The notes: generated from the letters alone by a model not told the origin. A stretch of DNA of 64,000 bases from Pelorhabdus rhamnosifermentans (GCF_018835585.1 NZ_JAHGVE010000002.1:282023-346022); one strand, 5' to 3'. Positions 33,759 to 43,174 are shown, counted from the first letter of the stretch. A program made the numbers and translations.

Positions 33759-34676
33759 TTATCTTTTGTTAAAGTGCTTACAGAAGAATGTATTTCGATA
33801 TTGGGTAGGCGTCAGGGATTCTATTTTCTTAAAGAGTTTCATGAAATGTTTTTCGTCGGTAAAGCCGGTATCATATGCCACTTCTTTGATTGTTGCCGAA
33901 GAATTGAGCAACAATTGTTTTGCAGCAGATATCTTCATATTATTCAGATACTTAAGCAGCGAATAACCGGTGAATTTTTTAAAAACTAAGGACAGGTAAT
34001 CCGGATTGTAGCCAAATTTATCAGCAATTATTTTTACGGAAAGATTCTTATTATAATTGACTCTAATCCATTCGGATATTTCGACGATTTTGTAATTGCT
34101 GTTTGAAATGTCCTGTATTTTCGGCGTGAAAGTATCGATGAAGTTTTGAGAGAGTTCTATCAGCAGAAAGCTCAGGATATAACTGGTGACGGCGGTTTTG
34201 GAATAATAACTGCGGTTAGATAAATCTAATAATTGGTTAAAAATCAGGTCGATACGATTTTTTACAAGAATTTCGCCGAATTCAGGTAAAATATAATAAT
34301 TTTTGAGAATGCTTTCTGTTGCTGTGCTTTTTTCAACATGCAGATATTGATTCATTTGCTGTGCTGTCAGAAATTTGTACTGGTTATGATAGGTCTGGAA
34401 ATGGCACCAGTAATAATGCAATCCTGGATCGGATTTACGGTAGCCATAGTGTTTATGTCCGGGGAATAGCAGCATAAATTGATTCGGTTTCAATTCATAA
34501 GGCTCATCATCCTGAGCAATATATAAGCTACCTTCGGAGCCGACTAAAAGGACAAAAGTGTCGAGGTTTCTTTGTAAATGCAAGAAGGGTTCATCACTGA
34601 CCAACTTACCACAGGAAAAATACTTCAGTGGATATTGGTTTTTGGCAATACAATATATCATATAGGATTTCGCCAC
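33759..34676 (-). CDS. AraC family transcriptional regulator
   Basis: 305 residues: an N-terminal cupin-like sensing domain (about 20-140, 'YELKPNQFMLLFPGHKHYGY') and a C-terminal double helix-turn-helix (about 200-300, 'VKIIADKFGYNPDYLSLVFK', 'IKEVAYDTGFTDEKHFMKLF'). It is divergent from a GH127 glycosidase and a sugar symporter 195 bases away, the standard layout for an AraC activator responding to the sugar those genes use. The intergenic region is AT-rich; no operator could be set confidently. Confidence 0.93.
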   Translation of the reverse strand: MAKSYMIYCIAKNQYPLKYFSCGKLVSDEPFLHLQRNLDTFVLLVGSEGSLYIAQDDEPYELKPNQFMLLFPGHKHYGYRKSDPGLHYYWCHFQTYHNQYKFLTAQQMNQYLHVEKSTATESILKNYYILPEFGEILVKNRIDLIFNQLLDLSNRSYYSKTAVTSYILSFLLIELSQNFIDTFTPKIQDISNSNYKIVEISEWIRVNYNKNLSVKIIADKFGYNPDYLSLVFKKFTGYSLLKYLNNMKISAAKQLLLNSSATIKEVAYDTGFTDEKHFMKLFKKIESLTPTQYRNTFFCKHFNKR

Positions 34677-34888
34677 CTATTCTAATATAATGATAGTTGT
34701 GTGACAACTATTTCCATTTTATACTATAAATATAGTAAACACAATATATTGTTTTCCTATGAAATATTTTCTCAAATGAAATTAACTGAATTTTATAAAT
34801 AAAATTATAATTGAGGAGCTATACACTGTTTTAGACACCTTGAGAAAGTGCGCGCAAAATAGAATGATCAATGAAGGGAAGAATTTCT

Positions 34889-36832
34889 ATGGATGATAAG
34901 CAAATCTCAACACCTGTATCACTTCATGAAATAAAAATCAAGGATCAATTCTGGCAAAAATTGATGGAGTTGATTCGGACGAAAGTAATTCCCTATCAAT
35001 GGGAGGCATTAAATGATCGGATAGAAGGTGCCGAGCCAAGTCATTGTATCAAAAATTTTAAAATTGCCGCCGGACTTGAAAAGGGAATATTTGAAGGTCA
35101 TGTTTTCCAGGACAGTGATTTTGCCAAATGGATAGAAGCTGTAGGTTATTCTCTGATGTGGCATGAGGATCAATTATTAGAAAAAATTGCTGATGAGGCG
35201 ATTGATATCGTTTGTGCTGCGCAACAGGCAGATGGTTATCTGGATACATATTACATTCTCAATGGGCTAGATAAACGCTGGACGAATTTAAGGGATAATC
35301 ATGAGTTGTACTGCTTGGGTCATATGATTGAAGGGGCCATTTCTTACTATCAGGCAACAGGTAAGGATAAATTGTTAAAGGCCATGATTCGGTATGTCGA
35401 TTATGTCGATACGGTCTTGGGCCCGGAAGAAGGGAAAAAACATGGTTATCCCGGACATGAAGAGATTGAATTGGCGCTGGTAAAGCTTTACGAGATTACA
35501 CATGATGAAAAGTATCTGAAACTAGCAAAATATTTTATCGATGAAAGAGGCAAAGATCCCTTGTACTTCAAAGAAGAAGGAAAACGTTATGGTAATAAGT
35601 TTCCCTGGGAAGACAGCTTTTTTCAATATAAGTATTATCAGGCAGATCGGCCACTACGCAGTCAGCAGGAAGCAGAAGGACATGCGGTGAGAGCAACCTA
35701 TCTGTATTCAGGTATGACGGATATAGCGAGGCTGACTAAAGACGAAGAATTGTATGCAGTCTGCAGACGAATTTGGGACAATATGACGCAGCGTCAGATG
35801 TATATTACAGGGAGTATTGGCGCCTCAGCTTACGGCGAATCGTTTACCTATGATTATGATTTGCCGAATGACACAGTTTATGGCGAAACCTGTGCTTCAA
35901 TCGGTGCTGTTTTCTTTGCGCGTAGAATGCTTGACATTTCTCCGGAAGCACAGTATGCAGATGTTATCGAAAAAGAATTATTCAATGGTATTTTGAGCGG
36001 TATGTCCATGGACGGTAAGAAGTTTTTTTATGTAAATCCGCTTGAAGTGGTGCCAGAAGCATCGGAGAAGGATCAATTGCGGCGTCATGTACAAGTTGAA
36101 CGGCAGAAATGGTTTGGCTGCGCATGTTGTCCGCCGAATATTGCCCGATTATTTGCAGCCCTTGGCAGTTACATCTATTCGGGAAAAGGCAATATCTTAT
36201 TGATGCATCTCTATATTGGAGGCGAATTGACGCATAAATTTGATAACGAGGAAGTTACATTTACGATAAAAACTAATTATCCCTGGGATGAAGATGTAAA
36301 TATCATGGTTTCATTAGCAGGAAGTAAAAACTTTACGTATGCGTTGAGAATTCCCGGATGGTGTAAAACTTATGAAATAAAAATTAACGAAGAAACAGTG
36401 AATGCACAGATTATTAATGGGTATGTATATTTGCAGCGAGAATGGAAATCGGGTGATGCCATACATCTGCACTTTGCTATGCCCGTAGAAGTTATGCAGG
36501 CAAATCCGAGGGTAAGAGAAGATATTGGCAAGGTAGCAGTGATGAGAGGCCCTCTCGTATATTGCCTCGAAGAAGCGGATAATGGTCCAGATCTGCACCG
36601 GATTTATCTCAGCGATACGCCGATGTTTCATGTTCAATATGAACCTGAATTATTAGACGGCGTTGTTACAATCACTTCCAACGGGAAGATGCTTGATGAA
36701 AGCTCTTGGGGAGAAAACTTATATCAATCGTATCGTAGCCCTGTATGGCAAGTGAAAAAATTAAAATGGATTCCTTATTATGCATGGAGCAATCGTATAC
36801 CAGGCGAAATGACTGTATGGATTAAATCCTGA
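34889..36832 (+). CDS. Glycoside hydrolase family 127 (beta-L-arabinofuranosidase-like)
   Basis: 647 residues. GH127 enzymes release L-arabinofuranose from beta-linked arabino-oligosaccharides with a zinc-bound cysteine nucleophile. Seen here: 'QQADGYLDTYYILNGLDKRW', 'HELYCLGHMIEGAISYYQAT', the zinc/acid motif 'YGETCASIGAVFFARRML' and the cysteine cluster 'KWFGCACCPPNIARLFAALG', which carries the nucleophile. There is no signal peptide, so it acts in the cytoplasm on imported sugars. GAAGGGA at 34873-34880 selects ATG 34889 over ATG 34871. Followed after 33 bases by a GPH symporter, with which it forms an operon. Confidence 0.93.
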   Translation: MDDKQISTPVSLHEIKIKDQFWQKLMELIRTKVIPYQWEALNDRIEGAEPSHCIKNFKIAAGLEKGIFEGHVFQDSDFAKWIEAVGYSLMWHEDQLLEKIADEAIDIVCAAQQADGYLDTYYILNGLDKRWTNLRDNHELYCLGHMIEGAISYYQATGKDKLLKAMIRYVDYVDTVLGPEEGKKHGYPGHEEIELALVKLYEITHDEKYLKLAKYFIDERGKDPLYFKEEGKRYGNKFPWEDSFFQYKYYQADRPLRSQQEAEGHAVRATYLYSGMTDIARLTKDEELYAVCRRIWDNMTQRQMYITGSIGASAYGESFTYDYDLPNDTVYGETCASIGAVFFARRMLDISPEAQYADVIEKELFNGILSGMSMDGKKFFYVNPLEVVPEASEKDQLRRHVQVERQKWFGCACCPPNIARLFAALGSYIYSGKGNILLMHLYIGGELTHKFDNEEVTFTIKTNYPWDEDVNIMVSLAGSKNFTYALRIPGWCKTYEIKINEETVNAQIINGYVYLQREWKSGDAIHLHFAMPVEVMQANPRVREDIGKVAVMRGPLVYCLEEADNGPDLHRIYLSDTPMFHVQYEPELLDGVVTITSNGKMLDESSWGENLYQSYRSPVWQVKKLKWIPYYAWSNRIPGEMTVWIKS

Positions 36833-36865
36833 TTATCAATCTTAAATAGAGGAGAGAAATGGATT

Positions 36866-38287
36866 ATGGATTCTACGTCTAATGTTATGAAACAGCCGAA
36901 AAAGTTTGAGCAAGTGGAAACTTCAAGCGTAATTTCAGTGGATACTAAAAATGCAGAAACTGATAAATTACCGTTGAAACAACGCGTCAGTTACGGGATG
37001 CTTGATGCCGCAGGCAATTTGCTTTATTGTTTTGCAACATCGTATATTCTTTATTTTTACACCGATGTAGCAGGAATTTCGATCATAGCAGCTGGAATGA
37101 TTTTGCTTCTTGCAAGAATTATTGACGGTGTAGATGCTCCGATTTGGGGCATCATCATTGATAAAACCCATTCAAAATATGGGAAATGCCGACCATGGTT
37201 CCTTTGGCTTGCAATACCATTTGCAGTTTTCAGCGGCTTGACCTTTTATGCGCCGAATTTAAGTCCGACGATGAAAGTTATCTATGCAGGAGGTACATAT
37301 TTTTTAGCAAACATTGTATTTACGGGTTTCAATACCCCAATTACAGCCATCTTGCCATCCCTTACGCCACAGCCGAAAGAACGTCTTGTACTGAATTCAT
37401 TCCGCATGGTTGGAGGGCAAGTCGGATTTTTCCTAATGAATGCAACCGCGCTGCCTTTGGTAGCTTTTTTAGGTAAGGGGGATGATAAACAAGGATTTTT
37501 CTTTACATCGATGATTTTTGGCATTGTTTTCATATTGATGACGCTCTATGCATTTAAGAATTTAAGAGAAAAACATAGTGTAAAACAGGAAGAAAAAATT
37601 CCTCTTAAAAACAGTTTTCTCGCAATCAAAGGGAACTGGCCATGGGTGATTATGACTGTCAGCAATTTGCTTTTTTGGATTGCTATGATGGGAAGAACTT
37701 CAACGGTGATTTATTACTTTACTTATAACATGGGACAAAAAGATATGGTCGCTTTTGTAAACAGCATCGCTTCTTTACAGATTATTGCAATGGTTGCAAT
37801 CCCGTTTATTTGCAAAGTAACAAGTAAGAAAAATACGTGGATTATGGGATTGGTAGCAGCATTTTTAGGGCAGATGATGATGTACTTTTCAGGCAGTAAT
37901 CTTAGCAGCGTAATCATTGGTTGGATTTTATCTAATATGGGGAGCGGAATTGCCTGCGCAATGCCATTCGCAATGCTAGGGTCGGCAGTTGACTTTGGCG
38001 AATGGAAAACAGGAATTCGTTCCACTGGATTTTTGATAGCAATCGGAAGCACGTTTTGCATCAAAGCTGGAAGCGGTATCGGCGCGGCTTTACCTGCGTG
38101 GATTCTGAACTTCTATGGTTATATTCCGAATCAGGTACAGACGATTTCTGGTCTAACAGGAATCCAATTTGCATTTATTTGGTTCCCGGCCTTTGTATTT
38201 CTGCTGGCAATTATTCCACTGCTGTTTTATTCGAAATTCGAAAAAATGGAAAGTCAGGTTCGTATGGACCTAGGCAATCCGGGATAG
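36866..38287 (+). CDS. GPH family sugar:cation symporter
   Basis: A 473-residue, 12-TM glycoside-pentoside-hexuronide transporter. Family signs: 'RIIDGVDAPIWGIIIDKTHS' near the end of the first helix pair, 'KYGKCRPWFLWLAIPFAVFS' and 'AMLGSAVDFGEWKTGIRSTG'. Partner of the GH127 enzyme: it would import arabino-oligosaccharides that the enzyme then cleaves. Probably activated by the AraC protein at 33759. Confidence 0.93.
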   Translation: MDSTSNVMKQPKKFEQVETSSVISVDTKNAETDKLPLKQRVSYGMLDAAGNLLYCFATSYILYFYTDVAGISIIAAGMILLLARIIDGVDAPIWGIIIDKTHSKYGKCRPWFLWLAIPFAVFSGLTFYAPNLSPTMKVIYAGGTYFLANIVFTGFNTPITAILPSLTPQPKERLVLNSFRMVGGQVGFFLMNATALPLVAFLGKGDDKQGFFFTSMIFGIVFILMTLYAFKNLREKHSVKQEEKIPLKNSFLAIKGNWPWVIMTVSNLLFWIAMMGRTSTVIYYFTYNMGQKDMVAFVNSIASLQIIAMVAIPFICKVTSKKNTWIMGLVAAFLGQMMMYFSGSNLSSVIIGWILSNMGSGIACAMPFAMLGSAVDFGEWKTGIRSTGFLIAIGSTFCIKAGSGIGAALPAWILNFYGYIPNQVQTISGLTGIQFAFIWFPAFVFLLAIIPLLFYSKFEKMESQVRMDLGNPG

Positions 38288-38445
38288 AAGGTTGTAATTC
38301 GGCTAATTAGACATTTTTTGTTGCACTCTGAACTCATTCACGGGCGATACTAGCATGATGCCATTCCTGCGAATTCAGAAGAGTGGTATATCATAAAAAA
38401 AATAACTGACAAGTTAGGTTAACCGTTTTTAGTTAAACAACCTAT

Positions 38446-38482
38446 AGGATTGGCGTGTTTGCTACACGTCAGTCCTTTTTTT
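38446..38482 (+). terminator. Rho-independent terminator of the arabinoside operon
   Basis: AGGATTGGCGTGT (38446-38458) pairs with ACACGTCAGTCCT (38464-38476) with two G-T pairs, then seven T. The rest of the 338-bp gap shows no other clear element. Confidence 0.8.
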
Positions 38483-38626
38483 ATACCCTGACAGTTACTT
38501 TTTCCTAAAATACCCAGTATCAGTAACAAAATAAATAAATTGGTATTGGATTTTAGCAGGCATTTTGGGGTATGTATTGAACCATAGATGTGGTGGAAGT
38601 CTGATAGCGGAGGGAGGCTCCAGACC

Positions 38627-39697
38627 ATGAAAATTCGACTTGATAAATTGCTATATAGATTCTTAGCGGGCAGTTTAAGCTTTATTTTAATAAATGGAAT
38701 TGCTTTGGCTAGGCCGATAGATGTGACAGCCTCAACACAGGAGCTTAGGGAGGAAGTAACAACATTGAAAAATAATACTGTCGGGGCTCAACTATTAGAC
38801 GGAGGTTTTTTCCAGCCTAGCCTTGTAGTCAAGTGGACAGGCCCCACTTTTTCTGCCGAGTACGATGCGATGCAAGCGGTTGCAATGCATCACGTCATAT
38901 GGCAATGGACAGTAGATAGCAAGAATAAACAAGCATATTATCCAACTACCCTTCCAGGAGTTTCGCGGATTTCTTCTAAAGATCTGGTTGAGATCTCATT
39001 AAATGAAGCAAAAAAGAAGGGTTTGAAAGTCTGGCTTGGATTGAACTGGAATGATGATTGGTTTAAGAACTATGCCAATAATGAAAAATGGCTTACCAAT
39101 GAGGTGAGCCTTAGTAAAAATGTTGTTCAAGAATTATGGCGACAATACGGGAATACTTATGCCAACACGATTGCCGGTTTTTATCTACCCATGGAGGTTG
39201 ATAACGTAAATTTTCAGGGCGTGGAAAAACAAAAAAGAATAGCAAGGGCATATAAGGAAATTACCGAAGAGATTCATAACACGACAGCCAAACTGGTGAT
39301 GATTGCTCCTTTTTTTAATCAAAATACGGGACAAGGAGTCTTTAAATATGCTGATATGTGGGGAGATATTTTGAAAGTGGCGCCCATTGATGTTATTGCT
39401 CTTCAAGATGGAATCGGCTGTGGCCACGCTTCGGTGTCTACAATTGGAAAATGGCTGGATGCCTTGGGGACGAAAATTAGGGAAGTTAGACCAGAAACTC
39501 AACTATGGTCGGACCTGGAAACATTTACGCCTGGACTTAAACCTGCGCCCATTGAGCGGGTAATTAGTCAAATTAGTGCTGAACACCAATATGTATCCAA
39601 GTTTACAAGCTTTAGTTTTAACCACTATGATTCGCCAAACAACGGACATGCTAAGCAATTTCGCCAATATAAGGAGTATGTCGATTCGCAGCGTTAG
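38627..39697 (+). CDS. Secreted DUF4434-like (TIM-barrel) protein
   Basis: A 356-residue protein with a signal peptide (about 1-28, 'FLAGSLSFILINGIALARP'). The body matches the DUF4434 pattern of putative glycoside-hydrolase-like barrels: 'GGFFQPSLVVKWTGPTFSAE', 'HHVIWQWTVDSKNKQAYYP', 'GLKVWLGLNWNDDWF', 'IAGFYLPMEVDNVNF', 'DVIALQDGIGCGHASVSTIG' and 'SDLETFTPGLKPAPI'. The acidic residues after strands 4 and 7 could be catalytic. GGAGGGAGG about 11 bases upstream favours ATG 38627. The substrate is unknown; the arabinoside operon is the upstream neighbour. Confidence 0.75.
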   Translation: MKIRLDKLLYRFLAGSLSFILINGIALARPIDVTASTQELREEVTTLKNNTVGAQLLDGGFFQPSLVVKWTGPTFSAEYDAMQAVAMHHVIWQWTVDSKNKQAYYPTTLPGVSRISSKDLVEISLNEAKKKGLKVWLGLNWNDDWFKNYANNEKWLTNEVSLSKNVVQELWRQYGNTYANTIAGFYLPMEVDNVNFQGVEKQKRIARAYKEITEEIHNTTAKLVMIAPFFNQNTGQGVFKYADMWGDILKVAPIDVIALQDGIGCGHASVSTIGKWLDALGTKIREVRPETQLWSDLETFTPGLKPAPIERVISQISAEHQYVSKFTSFSFNHYDSPNNGHAKQFRQYKEYVDSQR

Positions 39698-39715
39698 TTT
39701 TGAAGAAATCAGAAC

Positions 39716-40420
39716 TTATAGATCTACTTTGTGCTCTAATAGATAGGAAGTGGCCATGAATAATATTGCAAAGGTAATAATATCAAATAGAGTACTCCCA
39801 ATATTAAACGTAATTGTTCTGATCGAACCTAATTGCAATATACTTGGGAAAAAATTTGAAATTAGGATCGTTAGCCCGTTCATTACTATACTTAATAGAA
39901 AAAAAATGATGAACGAACCTATTTTCCCTAACTTTTTCCCTTTAAAGGCTATTTTGCCAACAACCATACAGAAGTATATAAATGTTAAACAAGAAACAAT
40001 GGTCCATATATACAGAAGGATAGAATATATTAGTTCCTGTACCTCTATGTCGCGCAATAGGACATTCAATATTCTCCCTTGATCAACCAAGTAAAACATT
40101 AACAAAGACACAATTGCAACAATGCTTATTTGAATTACAGCGGCTATCAGTCGGGAGGCTGTTATTGACACACCTGACTGGGGAAGTGTAAATAATAAGT
40201 AACCTTGGTCATCATACAAATAATCACTCAGGAGTGTTAACGAAGATATAAATATGACAATTAGGGCACCGATCCCTAGTATAGTTGATAGTACAGGTAT
40301 TCCGATTCCCCCGGTAGCACTTTTCGTCATTAAGAAGAGATTTCCTATTATAACAGTTAGGCAAATACCAAGTATGGTTAAAAACTTTCCTCTTAATTCA
40401 TATTTTATAAGATTAAACAT
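39716..40420 (-). CDS. ABC-2 type transporter permease
   Basis: A 234-residue membrane protein with six hydrophobic segments ('TILGICLTVIIGNLFLM', 'VLSTILGIGALIVIFISSLT', 'GSFIIFFLLSIVMNGLTILI'). Its start overlaps the stop of the upstream ATPase gene by the ATGA arrangement, so the two form one exporter. The sequence is typical of small ABC-2 exporters of unknown substrate. Confidence 0.85.
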   Translation of the reverse strand: MFNLIKYELRGKFLTILGICLTVIIGNLFLMTKSATGGIGIPVLSTILGIGALIVIFISSLTLLSDYLYDDQGYLLFTLPQSGVSITASRLIAAVIQISIVAIVSLLMFYLVDQGRILNVLLRDIEVQELIYSILLYIWTIVSCLTFIYFCMVVGKIAFKGKKLGKIGSFIIFFLLSIVMNGLTILISNFFPSILQLGSIRTITFNIGSTLFDIITFAILFMATSYLLEHKVDL

Positions 40421-41115
40421 TATTGAAATACCTCCCGGTACAATTCATCAATAGATTTGTTTTTGCTCAGTCTTAATTCTTCCGCATTCCCCTGTAGTAC
40501 GATCTCTCCATCGGATATAAATGCTACATCATCAAAAATTCGTTCAATATCATTTACAAGATGGGTCGTAATGATCATTGAACTGTTTTTACTAAAATTA
40601 TTGATGATTGCATCTAATATTTTTTCTCTAGTAGTAGGATCTACACCACCAAGCGGTTCGTCAAGTATATAGAGTTTTGCTTTTCGCGAAAGCACTAATG
40701 TTAGCTTTAATTTTTCATTCATACCTTTTGATAAACTTTTAATCTTACTATTGGTATCCAGTTTCATAAATTCCAGTAACTCAAAGGCTTTTTTTTCATC
40801 AAAGTCAGAGTAGAAATCGTTGAAATATTGAACGGCATCTTTTATTTTTCCCCATTTGAAAAAATACTCGATGTCAGGCAAATAGGAAACAATGGACTTT
40901 GTATAGACTCCGGGTTCTTGACCGTCTATGAGCATTTGGCCGGAAGAGGGATGTAATAGGCCAGCTGCTATTTTTAGAAAAGTAGTTTTACCACTACCAT
41001 TAGGTCCAAGGAGGCCTACTATTTTTCCTTGTGGTATCGTTAGATTTACTCCTTGCAATGCTTTTTTATTAAAATAAGATTTATATAGGTTTTCAGTTTT
41101 CAATATATTATCCAT
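40420..41115 (-). CDS. ABC transporter ATP-binding protein
   Basis: 231 residues with Walker A 'GLLGPNGSGKTTFLKIAAGL', signature 'IKSLSKGMNEKLKLTLVLSR' (LSKGM), Walker B 'KLYILDEPLGGVDPTTREKI' and the switch His in 'SMIITTHLVND'. Pairs with the ABC-2 permease through overlapping codons. No GntR regulator is adjacent, unlike the ytr-type loci this pair resembles. Confidence 0.93.
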   Translation of the reverse strand: MDNILKTENLYKSYFNKKALQGVNLTIPQGKIVGLLGPNGSGKTTFLKIAAGLLHPSSGQMLIDGQEPGVYTKSIVSYLPDIEYFFKWGKIKDAVQYFNDFYSDFDEKKAFELLEFMKLDTNSKIKSLSKGMNEKLKLTLVLSRKAKLYILDEPLGGVDPTTREKILDAIINNFSKNSSMIITTHLVNDIERIFDDVAFISDGEIVLQGNAEELRLSKNKSIDELYREVFQ

Positions 41116-41221
41116 GTTGTTTTACCTCGATTATATTTTTAGAAATACTCTCAATGATTTCTTGAATTAAAACTGTACTAACTGAACGATACGCTGGAAC
41201 GTTGGTTTTGTCAAGACTGGT

Positions 41222-42034
41222 CTATTTGGGCATGGGAGAGTGGTAGCTAGCGGAATGTTCTATATTTGTAAACCAATTAATTAATCGTTTGGCGATACTC
41301 TCATTACCGGGTAAGTCCGGAAAATTGTCGGGGGAGAACCAATCGGCAGCTAGAATTTCGTTGTTATCAATAGATAATTCACCAGATGAGTATTCAGCTG
41401 TAAAAGCAATCATAAGTGAATCAGGAAAGGGCCAGGGCTGGCTGTCAAAATAGCGGATGTTTTTAACTTCAATTCCCACTTCCTCCTTGACTTCTCTTTT
41501 TACGCAATCTTCCAGTGTTTCACCAGGTTCGACGAATCCGGCGAGTACGCTATATCTGCCAGAGGGAAATTTATTTGAGTGTGCTAAAAGAAGTTTATGG
41601 TCTTTGACAACAGCAACGATCATCGCAGGCGAAAGTCGCGGATAAACAAGAAAATCACAGTCCGTACACTTCATGGCGAGTTCATCCGTTGATGGAACCA
41701 TTTTTCCCCCGCAACGGCCACAAAATTTATTGTTTTTTAGCCAATTTACAAGATGAAAGCTGCGCAAAGTGAATTTCATTAGATCATTTTTTAAGTATCC
41801 ATAGAGCTGTCTTGGTTGGCGGAGGAAAAATCCATCAGGGATGTTGGTAGTCTTGAGAATACCAACATAGCAGGCCGTGTCGTTAAACGAGCCGATAAAG
41901 TGAAGGGCCGTTGGTTCGATTGGTAAATTGCTGATATCGTTTAACAAAGGAATATGGATGAGTTCTTTACTTTTTTGTACTAAAATTTCTCCGTTGTAAA
42001 ACAAGAATAAGTATATATTTTTAGAATTGTCCAC
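41222..42034 (-). CDS. nudC: NADH pyrophosphatase (Nudix)
   Basis: Hydrolyses NADH to NMNH and AMP and, in well-studied members, removes NAD caps from RNA. 270 residues: a zinc ribbon 'FCGRCGGKMVPSTDELAMKC' with the second pair CTDC, the Nudix box 'GFVEPGETLEDCVKREVKEE' plus VGIE, and the NudC-specific 'SQPWPFPDSLMIAF'. Monocistronic on the minus strand. It shares the window with nadABC, but they are 11 kb apart and not co-regulated by anything visible. Confidence 0.94.
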   Translation of the reverse strand: MDNSKNIYLFLFYNGEILVQKSKELIHIPLLNDISNLPIEPTALHFIGSFNDTACYVGILKTTNIPDGFFLRQPRQLYGYLKNDLMKFTLRSFHLVNWLKNNKFCGRCGGKMVPSTDELAMKCTDCDFLVYPRLSPAMIVAVVKDHKLLLAHSNKFPSGRYSVLAGFVEPGETLEDCVKREVKEEVGIEVKNIRYFDSQPWPFPDSLMIAFTAEYSSGELSIDNNEILAADWFSPDNFPDLPGNESIAKRLINWFTNIEHSASYHSPMPK

Positions 42035-42162
42035 TATATCTACCTACTTTATCATTTTTTATATGAGTAATAATACCATAAAATAAAAAAAAGCTCACAA
42101 CTTATTAAAGTCATAAGAAAACGCCTATTTGTCTAGTCATCGATTTTTTTCGGCCTGTTTAC

Positions 42163-42190
42163 TTGCAATCTTTGGACAAGGGACTATAAT
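42163..42190 (+). promoter_or_regulatory. Promoter of the structured RNA
   Basis: TTGCAA (42163-42168), 16 bases, TATAAT (42185-42190). The transcript is expected to start near 42197. Confidence 0.55.
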
Positions 42191-42196
42191 TAGAAA

Positions 42197-42462
42197 TAGG
42201 TGGAAATTAAAAAGTCGCCGTGTCCTGAAAGTGCGGTCACACTTACAGGCACGAGCAGGTGGATGAGCACCTACACGTAACAGCGAACTGTCCACGACGA
42301 TACTTATTATTATACCGTGTGCCCTTCATTGATACAAGCGACGGTATGTTCGGTATAATAAGCGGGTTGTTTGGACGGAGCTTAGCGGCTGCATGCATAG
42401 ATATGCAAACGAGAAAGCAAAGCGCATGTGTAGGTCAGCAAGAGACCTCGCGTGCGTTTTTT
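42197..42462 (+). ncRNA. Candidate structured non-coding RNA or attenuator, class unknown
   Basis: About 266 bases, clearly more GC-rich than its surroundings, between a sigma-70-type promoter and a terminator. 5' domain: a three-way junction closed by TCGC/GCGA (about 42215 and 42283), containing CGTGTCCTG paired with CAGGCACG (inner AAGTG/CACTT hairpin) and an AGGTG/CACCT hairpin. Middle: CTTATTATTATACC pairs with GGTATAATAAG (42303-42361). 3' end: CGCATG..GGTC / GACC..CGTGCG (42423-42456) plus TTTTTT (42457-42462), a terminator. A further hairpin (GACGGGG / CCCCGTT, 42476-42526) precedes the next gene. No tRNA, tmRNA, SRP, RNase P or riboswitch consensus I know fits. It may be an independent RNA or a leader controlling 42556. 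Confidence 0.65.
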
Positions 42463-42555
42463 AATTTCCTCCTTAGACGGGGTGTACGGCGGGTTCCACA
42501 CCTTATTGGTGGAAGGAGCCCCCGTTGCAGCCTGAATATGGGGGATGAATATTTT

Positions 42556-42861
42556 ATGAGCGAAGGTTTGGGTATTTTTGAAACGGCGACACGGGAATTG
42601 CGGGCGATGCACAATGAGGGTAACCTGATGAAATTAGGAAAAGTATCGGGTGATTATTATTGGGCGGAGCAGGAAATTGATCGATTGCAGCAAGAATTAG
42701 CTGCAACGCTATCAAAAGAGGCTGTTGAAAAACTAAATAAATTGGAGGAAGGTTTTACGTGGAAAGAAACGGTTGCTGGCGAGATATTCTATAAACAAGG
42801 CTTTGCTGATGGCGTGAGTCTTGTGATGCAGTCATTAATGTGGCAATCGGTCCGGCAGTAG
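42556..42861 (+). CDS. Small helical protein of unknown function (DUF6809-like)
   Basis: A 101-residue acidic, helical protein ('ETATRELRAMHNEGNLMKLG', 'EEGFTWKETVAGEIFYKQGF', 'ADGVSLVMQSLMWQS'). The final 'F..GF.DG..L' pattern resembles DUF6809, but I am unsure. The frame is open upstream to 42259, but that part overlaps the structured RNA and has no coding character; GGGGGA 10 bases before ATG 42556 supports the short start. It follows the RNA's terminator and so may be expressed only on read-through. Confidence 0.65.
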   Translation: MSEGLGIFETATRELRAMHNEGNLMKLGKVSGDYYWAEQEIDRLQQELAATLSKEAVEKLNKLEEGFTWKETVAGEIFYKQGFADGVSLVMQSLMWQSVRQ

Positions 42862-42922
42862 AAAGCTGCGTAATGGATTGAATGAATGCAAAGGTCACTG
42901 TGGAGGCGATGGAAAAGATATA

Positions 42923-43174
42923 ATGGTACTATATATTCTTTGGAATTTTGCCGGGTTTATTATGGTTAGGCTAGATAAGCGGCGGGCTAGACGGAATGAG
43001 TGGCGTATAAGGGAACGAACTTTTTTTCTTTGGGCCTTGGTCTTTGGTGCTGTTGGTATTCTTCTTGGGATGTACGTATTCCGTCATAAAACACGCCATC
43101 GGTCTTTCGTCATTGGCATGCCAATAATATGTATATTTAATCTTGTTTGCGGTTATTTATTATGGTTTTTCTAA
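42923..43174 (+). CDS. DUF1294 small membrane protein
   Basis: An 83-residue protein with three hydrophobic segments and the DUF1294 signature 'VRLDKRRARRNEWRIRERTF', 'GAVGILLGMYVFRHKTRHRS' and 'FVIGMPIICIFNLVCGYLL'. The family role is unknown. ATG 42923 overlaps the stop of a four-codon frame (ATG GAA AAG ATA TAA, 42909-42923), and TGGAGG (42901-42906) lies nearer that mini-ORF, so translation may depend on re-initiation. Confidence 0.82.
   Translation: MVLYILWNFAGFIMVRLDKRRARRNEWRIRERTFFLWALVFGAVGILLGMYVFRHKTRHRSFVIGMPIICIFNLVCGYLLWFF

Noticed and set aside
38411..38445. TTAGGTTAACC...AACCTATA as a fourth copy of the peptide-regulon operator
   Set aside because: Spacing and order differ from sites A-C, no sigma-54 promoter is near, and it abuts a terminator; likely chance.
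42276..42300. CTGTCCACGAC similarity to the 3' region of RNase P RNA
   Set aside because: The other invariant parts (GAGGAAAGUCC, ACAGAA, GGCUUA) are absent.
42259..42555. In-frame 5' extension of the small protein at 42556, giving a 200-residue ORF
   Set aside because: It overlaps the promoter-to-terminator structured RNA, has no ribosome site, an odd composition and no homology I recognise; the better start is ATG 42556.
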